NCBI RefSeq assembly: GCF_900156895.1
Contig: NZ_FTPD01000067.1
Span: 37,225 to 101,224, forward strand
DNA length: 64,000 bases
Direction of reading: 5' to 3'
Source: Mesorhizobium prunaredense
GTDB taxonomy: Bacteria > Pseudomonadota > Alphaproteobacteria > Rhizobiales > Rhizobiaceae
Numbering within the stretch: the first letter of the stretch is position 1; every line of letters starts with the position of its first letter. This document shows positions 59,818-64,000 of this stretch, piece by piece. The position numbers were made by a program, and so were the translations under genes. The notes below the pieces were generated by a model. That model searched no databases. It was not told the DNA's origin and worked only from the letters and a program-made list of their open reading frames with translations.

Positions 59818-61095
59818 TTACAATTCCTTTTCGGCCAGCTCGCGAAACGCGTCGGGGACCGATCGCGACTGCCCGAGCGCGACCGAGGCATAGCCGACCG
59901 CCTCCCAGCCGAAGCGGTCGCGGATCTTGTCGACGGCGCGGTCGGCGGTCCAGCGTGCCGCGCCCTTCCTGGTGCCGGGGCGGCGGCGGTCGTCGTCGAG
60001 GCCGAGCGGCAGTTCCAGCTGCAGGGCCGGTTGCTTCTCCAGATGCGACACGGCGATCGCCAGCAGCGAGATGGTCTTTTCGTGCGGGTGATCGACAAGC
60101 ACCTTGCGCACCAGCGCCTCGGCGATCTCGGCCAGCATGGCGGTTGCCGAAATCGGCTGGTCGAGCGTGATCGAACGCGTCACCGAACGCAGATCGGCAA
60201 AGCGAACGCGGACCGTCACCGTGCGGCCGGGCCGCGATTTCGCCCGCAGCCTGGTGGCGACCCTGTCGGCCAGATGCAGCAGGGTGGGCACGAAGATATT
60301 TGCCTCGGCCGGTCTCCTGCCGAGTGCCGATTGCGCGCCGGCCGATCGCGCCCGGCGCTGCGTCTCGAGCTTGCGCGGATCGCGGTTCCAGGCCAGCGCG
60401 TTGAGTTTTTCGCCCGCCGCCGGGCCGAGCAGGCGCTCCAGCGACCCACCATTGGTCTTCGCCAACTCGCCGATGGTGCGCACACCAATGCCGGCCAGCC
60501 GCTCCCTGGTGACCGGACCGACGCCCCACATCAGCTCGACCGGCAGATCGTGCAGAAACTCCAGCTCGTGGCGCGGATCGACCACCACCAGCCCGTCGGG
60601 CTTGGCCACCTGCGAGGCGATCTTGGCCAGGTGCTTGGTGCGCGCCACGCCGACCGAGATCGGCAAGCCAAGCTCGGCCCGCACGCGGCGGCGGATGGTT
60701 GTCGCGATCTTGGCCGGCGGGCCGAACAGATGGGTGCAGCCGGCGACGTCGGCAAAGGCCTCGTCGATGGAAATCCGCTCGACCACCGGGGTGAAATCGC
60801 CGAGCACCTGAATAGCCGCATCGCCGAGCCGCTGATAATCCTTGAAATGGCCGCCGACGAAAATCAGCCCGGGGCAGAGTTCACGCGCCCGCCGCCCCGG
60901 CATGCCGCCACGCACACCAAAAGCCCTGGCCTCGTAGGACGCAGCCAAGACGACGCCGCCGCCGACGGCGATCGGCTTGCCGCGCAGGGCGGGGTCGAGC
61001 AACTGTTCGACCGAGGCATAAAAGGCGTCCAGATCAGCGTGGAGGATGTTGGCTTCCATCCGGCCCGTTCGCCCGCGGCGCTTCGAACGCCGCAT
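59818..61095 (-). CDS. dinB: DNA polymerase IV (Y-family)
   Basis: About 425 residues. Y-family palm with ILHADLDAFYASVEQLLDPA (first acidic site), GGGVVLAASYEARAFGVRGG and RISIDEAFADVAG (catalytic DE), then VGVARTKHLAKIASQVAKPD, a helix-hairpin-helix region (LMWGVGPVTRERLAGIGVRT) and the little-finger domain. A translesion polymerase induced by DNA damage. The frame is open to an ATG at 61125, but that lies inside the SOS box and -10 region, so the start is 61095 or 61059. Confidence 0.92.
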   Translation of the reverse strand: MRRSKRRGRTGRMEANILHADLDAFYASVEQLLDPALRGKPIAVGGGVVLAASYEARAFGVRGGMPGRRARELCPGLIFVGGHFKDYQRLGDAAIQVLGDFTPVVERISIDEAFADVAGCTHLFGPPAKIATTIRRRVRAELGLPISVGVARTKHLAKIASQVAKPDGLVVVDPRHELEFLHDLPVELMWGVGPVTRERLAGIGVRTIGELAKTNGGSLERLLGPAAGEKLNALAWNRDPRKLETQRRARSAGAQSALGRRPAEANIFVPTLLHLADRVATRLRAKSRPGRTVTVRVRFADLRSVTRSITLDQPISATAMLAEIAEALVRKVLVDHPHEKTISLLAIAVSHLEKQPALQLELPLGLDDDRRRPGTRKGAARWTADRAVDKIRDRFGWEAVGYASVALGQSRSVPDAFRELAEKEL

Positions 61096-61119
61096 TGTCT
61101 TGAGAGTGGGTTTTGCGTG

Positions 61120-61153
61120 GAACATAAAGAGAACAAATAGGGTGGATTGTCAA
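61120..61153 (-). promoter_or_regulatory. LexA (SOS) box and promoter of dinB
   Basis: On the plus strand GAAC-ATAAAGA-GAAC (61120-61134), that is GTTC-N7-GTTC on the coding strand, the alphaproteobacterial LexA site. TTGACA (61153-61148) and CTTTAT (61129-61124) with 18-base spacing form the promoter, so LexA would cover the -10 box. Confidence 0.8.
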
Positions 61154-61158
61154 GGACC

Positions 61159-61191
61159 GTGGAGGGCAGGTGGAGGGTAGGTGGAGGGTAG
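61159..61191. repeat. Tandem 11-base repeat, three copies
   Basis: GTGGAGGGCAG, GTGGAGGGTAG, GTGGAGGGTAG (61159-61169, 61170-61180, 61181-61191), just upstream of the dinB -35 box. Confidence 0.7.
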
Positions 61192-61315
61192 TCGCTTCAG
61201 GTTTGCGCTGCCCCAATCCGCAGCGTTGGTGGCTGGCGAAAACTGAAGCGGCTGCTGCCCCCGGGGGAGATGTCCGGCAAGACGGAGGGTGTAGTCCCGC
61301 CGACCTCTCAAGTCC

Positions 61316-61455
61316 TGGGTTCCTCGCCCCTGCGAAGCGGGGGAGAGGTGGCCGCGAAGCGGCCGGAGAGGGGGCTTTCGTAGGGCGCAGTCCCCCTCTC
61401 CGTCTCGGCTTCGCCGAGCCACCTCTCCCCCACTTTCGTGGGGGCGAGGAACCCA
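61316..61455. repeat. 140-base mosaic palindrome
   Basis: TGGGTTCCTCGCCCC (61316-61330) pairs perfectly with GGGGCGAGGAACCCA (61441-61455). Inside are GGAGAGGTGGC/GCCACCTCTCC and other nested arms. Shares modules with 28903-29060 and 63911-64000. The rest of 61126-61534 has no gene. Confidence 0.75.
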
Positions 61456-61534
61456 AGCTGGAATGAAGCCGCGAATGCCGCTTCGGCTTTCACTAACTAC
61501 CAATGCTGCTGGTGCGGCGCCGATCCTCTGCAGC

Positions 61535-61903
61535 TTACGCCGCCTGCCGTGACCACAGGCGGTGGCCGTAGCGGCGGAAGAAGCGCGCCAGCAGAAGCTG
61601 CTGCCTGGCGCGGGCGAGATCGCCGCCGCGCCTTTCCTGGCGCCAGCGCGGCATGTTGCGATAACAGGCAATGAAGTGGGCGGCGTCCTCGAGCGCCTCC
61701 TCAGCCGACTGCGCCGGGCGGATCGCCGCCAGGAACAAGGCCTCGCCGAGCTTCAGCCGGTCGACCAGTGCCTTGCGCTGGCCATGGCCGAGGCGCGCCC
61801 GGCCTATGCCGTCGAGGCGGATAGCGGCGAAGGCGGCGAGCATGGCCGGGCTGTCGCCGCTATAGCCGCAATCACGGGCGAACTGGGCGGAGAGGGCGTC
61901 CAT
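61535..61903 (-). CDS. Hypothetical helical protein under the shared 21-bp promoter
   Basis: 122 residues from ATG 61903, with AAGGAGACGAAG upstream. All-helical and basic (LVDRLKLGEALFLAAIRPAQ, ARARQQLLLARFFRRYGHRL). ATG 61981 is rejected because it lies within the promoter motif. Transcription should start just upstream, from the 21-bp element also found before the gene at 63509. No family recognised. Confidence 0.6.
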   Translation of the reverse strand: MDALSAQFARDCGYSGDSPAMLAAFAAIRLDGIGRARLGHGQRKALVDRLKLGEALFLAAIRPAQSAEEALEDAAHFIACYRNMPRWRQERRGGDLARARQQLLLARFFRRYGHRLWSRQAA

Positions 61904-61970
61904 CTTCGTCTCCTTGGCTGGCAGCGGCGCGACGGAGACCCGGTCCCGCGCCCATTCGGTTGGGGTATGG

Positions 61971-61991
61971 TATATAAGCATAACTCAAAAA
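61971..61991 (-). promoter_or_regulatory. Shared promoter/operator element, site 1
   Basis: The minus strand reads TTTTTGAGTTATGCTTATAT plus one A, identical over 21 bases to site 2 at 63213-63233. With TTGTGC upstream and TATATA downstream, spaced 18 bases, it forms a promoter directed at the gene starting at 61903, in the divergent gap to the gene at 62096. Confidence 0.65.
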
Positions 61992-62095
61992 TTTGCACAA
62001 GTTAAACTTTTGTATGGGTTGAGCGGAACCGACTCGACTCTTCGGGAAAAACCCCTAATGATGTGGACAAAACAGGAACTGAGGCATCAGGGACG

Positions 62096-62398
62096 ATGGC
62101 ATTGCCGGGCAAGGAAGCAACGATCGCCGAGGTCGTCTCGATTGCGGTCGAGTGTATCGATTGCGGTCGAAACAGATGGTGGAAGCCGGCGGAGCTGAGG
62201 CGTTTCGGGGTGACCGCGCAGACGCCGCTGGCGGCGCTGTCGGGGCGGCTTCGCTGCTCGGCCTGTCGCGCCGATGGCCTGCCGGGCGCGGCGGTTTCGA
62301 TCCAGGCGGCGTTCATCGACGAGCGGCAGCAGCGCCGCGCCGAGGCGCGGATGCTTGGCGAGCGCGAGGTTCTGCTGGAGAGATCCAGGCGGGCTTGA
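62096..62398 (+). CDS. Small zinc-ribbon-like protein
   Basis: 100 residues from ATG 62096, with AGGGA upstream. Two CxxC pairs about 35 residues apart (VECIDCGRNRWW and LRCSACRADG) should form one zinc ribbon; the C-terminus is a basic helix. Likely nucleic-acid binding. It is divergent from the gene at 61903, and shares the intergenic region with operator site 1. Confidence 0.65.
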   Translation: MALPGKEATIAEVVSIAVECIDCGRNRWWKPAELRRFGVTAQTPLAALSGRLRCSACRADGLPGAAVSIQAAFIDERQQRRAEARMLGEREVLLERSRRA

Positions 62399-62413
62399 GT
62401 GTGTGGCGAATCC

Positions 62414-62439
62414 ACCTTCTCCCACACCAAGGGGAGAAG
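62414..62439. terminator. Bidirectional hairpin between convergent genes
   Basis: CCTTCTCCC (62414-62422) pairs with GGGAGAAGG (62431-62439), eight-base loop, between the stops at 62398 and 62461. Confidence 0.5.
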
Positions 62440-62460
62440 GCGCGCGCTCCGCCGCCGCCC

Positions 62461-63156
62461 TCAATAGCCCAGCAGTTCCTTGAGCGGGATGACGCGCCAG
62501 ACGTGTTTTATCGCGTAGCGGTTGAAGGTCAGCGTCTTCGGCGGATTGTACTGCTCGACGACCAGCTCGGCGGCAGTCCGCTTGACCAGCTTTTTGATGA
62601 AGGCCTTGCCGTTGCGCTCGTTTTCCTCGGGAAACATCTCGATCACCACGTGGTCGCCGGGCACAGCATCGCGGCCGCCGCAATAGAGCATCTCGCCGGG
62701 CTCGTAGCGCGGCACCATCGAGTCGGAGAGCACGTGCAGCGCGAACACTTTGCGCAGATGGGCGATGCCGGGCGGGCGCTGGACATAGCCGGCGACCTCG
62801 CCGTTGAAGGTGAAGTCGCCGTCGTCGCCGCCGACCGCCGCACCCAGAAGCTCGATGTCCATCGGGCCGGCGGGCAGGGGGGCGGCGTCGGTGACGATCT
62901 CGGCGTCGGCGACATTGTCGGCGTCGTCGAGGAAGACGACCTCGCCCTTGCCGAGCGCCACCGGGTCGACGCGCAGGAAGGCGGCGGTCTTCAAAAGGTT
63001 CTCGGTTTTCGGCAGGTTGCGGCCGGTTTCCCAATTGCCGACGGCGGCGACGTCGGTGTCGTTGTGCTCCGCAATATGGCGCATCACCAGGCCGCGCTGC
63101 TTGCGCGCCTTGCGGATCGCCGCCCCGACCTTGATCGACAGTGAGGTTTTCGCCAT
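62461..63156 (-). CDS. XRE-HTH / S24 peptidase repressor (CI/LexA-like)
   Basis: 231 residues from ATG 63156. An XRE helix-turn-helix fills residues 5-65 (VGAAIRKARKQRGLVMRHIA, AVGNWETGRNLPKTENLL). The C-terminus is an S24 peptidase with catalytic serine in LHVLSDSMVPRYEPGEMLYC and lysine in NGKAFIKKLVKR. Such phage-type repressors cleave themselves when RecA is activated. No phage structural genes are nearby, so it is either a relic or a domesticated regulator. Operator site 2 lies 50 bases before its start. The 30 codons before 63156 overlap the promoter and are excluded. Confidence 0.9.
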   Translation of the reverse strand: MAKTSLSIKVGAAIRKARKQRGLVMRHIAEHNDTDVAAVGNWETGRNLPKTENLLKTAAFLRVDPVALGKGEVVFLDDADNVADAEIVTDAAPLPAGPMDIELLGAAVGGDDGDFTFNGEVAGYVQRPPGIAHLRKVFALHVLSDSMVPRYEPGEMLYCGGRDAVPGDHVVIEMFPEENERNGKAFIKKLVKRTAAELVVEQYNPPKTLTFNRYAIKHVWRVIPLKELLGY

Positions 63157-63205
63157 GGCGCCATCTGAAACATAAGAATCGGTTTCGTCTATGAAAGAAT
63201 GGCTT

Positions 63206-63233
63206 GCATAAGTTTTTGAGTTATGCTTATATA
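63206..63233 (+). promoter_or_regulatory. Shared promoter/operator element, site 2
   Basis: GCATAA-N9-TTATGC inverted repeat (63206-63226) inside a promoter with TTGCAT (63204-63209) and TATATA (63228-63233), 18 bases apart. The 21 bases at 63213-63233 are identical to site 1. The site lies between the divergent S24 repressor and the gene at 63509. Confidence 0.65.
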
Positions 63234-63508
63234 TGGCCATGCACAAGCCACGTTACCCATGTCGCTTTCCCATCCGTCCCGGCTGTTCTCCTCCCCGACC
63301 GGGACGAAGCCCGAGGCTCGCGCCTCGGATCCGGTCGCCCTGCCGTCAGCGGCGGCGACCGGAACGGCCGGAGCCGTCCCTCACGGCTCCGGCCCCGAAT
63401 TTCGGCGACGCCGCGCTGCCCCTCACCTGCCTGCCGGCATCCTCCCCCCGTGAACGGGGAGAGGGACGCAGCCTCGGCATCTACGCAACCTTTCAATGGA
63501 ACAACGCC

Positions 63509-63901
63509 ATGCCCGCCTATCCCGACACAAAATTGCAAAGCATCGCCCGCACCCCAGCCAGGCTGGCGCCGCCGGTCTGGCTGCCGCAGCGCCCGTTCGT
63601 GCGCGAGATCCACGGGCCCGACGGCGAGGCCCTCAAGCTGTCGTCGCCGCGCCCCGCTGCCGCCGTCGGGCGCCAGCCGCATGTCGCGGCCATGCGCTTC
63701 ATCGACTGCCTGTTCAACCGCTGCCGCGCACCGCTCGATCTGACGCTAGAGGAAGACCCCGAAAACGACGCGCCCGGCAGCCGGCCGGCACTGGACATGC
63801 TGTGCTGCGGCCTGCGCACGCGGCCGCTGAAAAGCTACTGCGCCTATCACGCGGCGCGGTTCTGCGACCATCGCCGTACGGCTCTCGCGGACGCAGCGTG
63901 A
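63509..63901 (+). CDS. Hypothetical protein with GcrA-like C-terminal zinc module
   Basis: 130 residues from ATG 63509. The C-terminal half has the cysteine and histidine spacing of the GcrA tail: FIDCLFNRCRAPLDL, ALDMLCCGLRT and SYCAYHAARFCDH. The N-terminal GcrA helix-turn-helix is missing. An in-frame extension to 63233 is rejected because it is Arg/Pro-rich and contains a palindromic repeat (CCCCCCGTGAACGGGGAG around 63446-63463). Downstream of operator site 2, so probably under S24-repressor control. Confidence 0.6.
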   Translation: MPAYPDTKLQSIARTPARLAPPVWLPQRPFVREIHGPDGEALKLSSPRPAAAVGRQPHVAAMRFIDCLFNRCRAPLDLTLEEDPENDAPGSRPALDMLCCGLRTRPLKSYCAYHAARFCDHRRTALADAA

Positions 63902-63910
63902 GCTAGGTCT

Positions 63911-64000
63911 TGGGTTCCTCGCCCCGCTACGCGGGGAGAGGTGGCTCGGCGCAGCCGAGACGGAGAGGGGGCGCCCTACGCGAAGTCAAAGCCGGGTGAG
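63911..64000. repeat. Half of the mosaic palindrome, running off the window
   Basis: TGGGTTCCTCGCCCC (63911-63925) is the same arm as at 61316, followed by CGCTACGCGGGGAGAGGTGG and CTCGGCGCAGCCGAG. The matching right arm lies beyond the window or is absent. Confidence 0.65.

Noticed and set aside
63233..63508. N-terminal 92 codons ahead of the GcrA-tail-like gene
   Set aside because: Arg/Pro-rich, contains a palindromic repeat and begins at the end of the -10 box; treated as untranslated leader.
62461..63901. Active prophage around the S24 repressor
   Set aside because: No integrase, capsid, terminase, tail or lysis gene in the window; only the repressor and small regulators are present.

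Overview
The window looks like chromosomal DNA of a Rhizobiales alphaproteobacterium, most likely Mesorhizobium or a close relative. The evidence is high GC coding DNA, the gene families present (MocR regulators, MoaD-linked xanthine dehydrogenase family enzymes, DmeR-DmeF, DUF1326/DUF2182), an alphaproteobacterial SOS box (GAAC-N7-GAAC) in front of dinB, and many intergenic palindromic repeats of the kind scattered through Mesorhizobium genomes. This assignment rests on recognition only; no search was run. No rRNA, tRNA, CRISPR array, complete insertion sequence or integrase was seen.

Layout. 0.2-3.0 kb: a MocR regulator and a D-amino-acid-dehydrogenase-like flavoprotein. 3.8-7.5 kb: an HTTM-like membrane protein facing a DCC-type thiol protein, then an acyltransferase. 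7.7-20.8 kb: a methyltransferase, a three-part SARP/hydrolase/cyclase-like regulator, an aldo/keto reductase, a PQQ-type dehydrogenase with its cytochrome c, a histidine phosphatase broken by a stop codon, an ankyrin protein, a winged-helix/TPR regulator, and an ArsR-SRPBCC pair followed by a RibD-type reductase. 20.8-27.1 kb: a catabolic and uptake cluster (SDR, GlcD-type flavoprotein, FadR-type regulator, VOC enzyme, complete NMT1/SsuA-type ABC importer). 27.3-29.6 kb: a serine hydrolase, repeats and a DOPA-dioxygenase-like protein. 29.7-33.6 kb: an AT-richer island holding a nuclease-STAND NTPase-repeat gene of anti-phage architecture, split by a frameshift. 33.8-37.7 kb: a compact four-gene molybdenum hydroxylase operon with a MoaD-like protein.

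37.9-47.0 kb: a cell-surface polysaccharide cluster (two GT2 glycosyltransferases, polysaccharide deacetylase, methyltransferase, Wzm/Wzt-type exporter) bracketed by two copies of a 168-bp sequence that covers the 5' end of a membrane-protein gene. 47.2-54.4 kb: a reductase pseudogene, small orphan genes, a small SUOX-fold protein, a 2OG-Fe(II) oxygenase, a pseudouridine synthase, the DmeR-DmeF metal efflux pair, and two gene remnants fused tail to tail. 54.5-61.1 kb: an AraC regulator divergent from a DUF1330-methyltransferase fusion, a sulfite-oxidase-family enzyme, a DUF1326/DUF2182 pair and SOS-controlled dinB. 61.5-63.9 kb: an S24 (CI/LexA-like) repressor with three small genes, in which both divergent intergenic regions carry the same 21-bp promoter/operator sequence.

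The most promising material for a new system is the split nuclease-STAND gene at 29.7-33.6 kb and the S24-repressor mini-regulon at 61.5-63.9 kb. Two nonsense-disrupted genes, one frameshifted gene and one tail-to-tail junction of remnants show that much of this window is accessory DNA under active decay and rearrangement.
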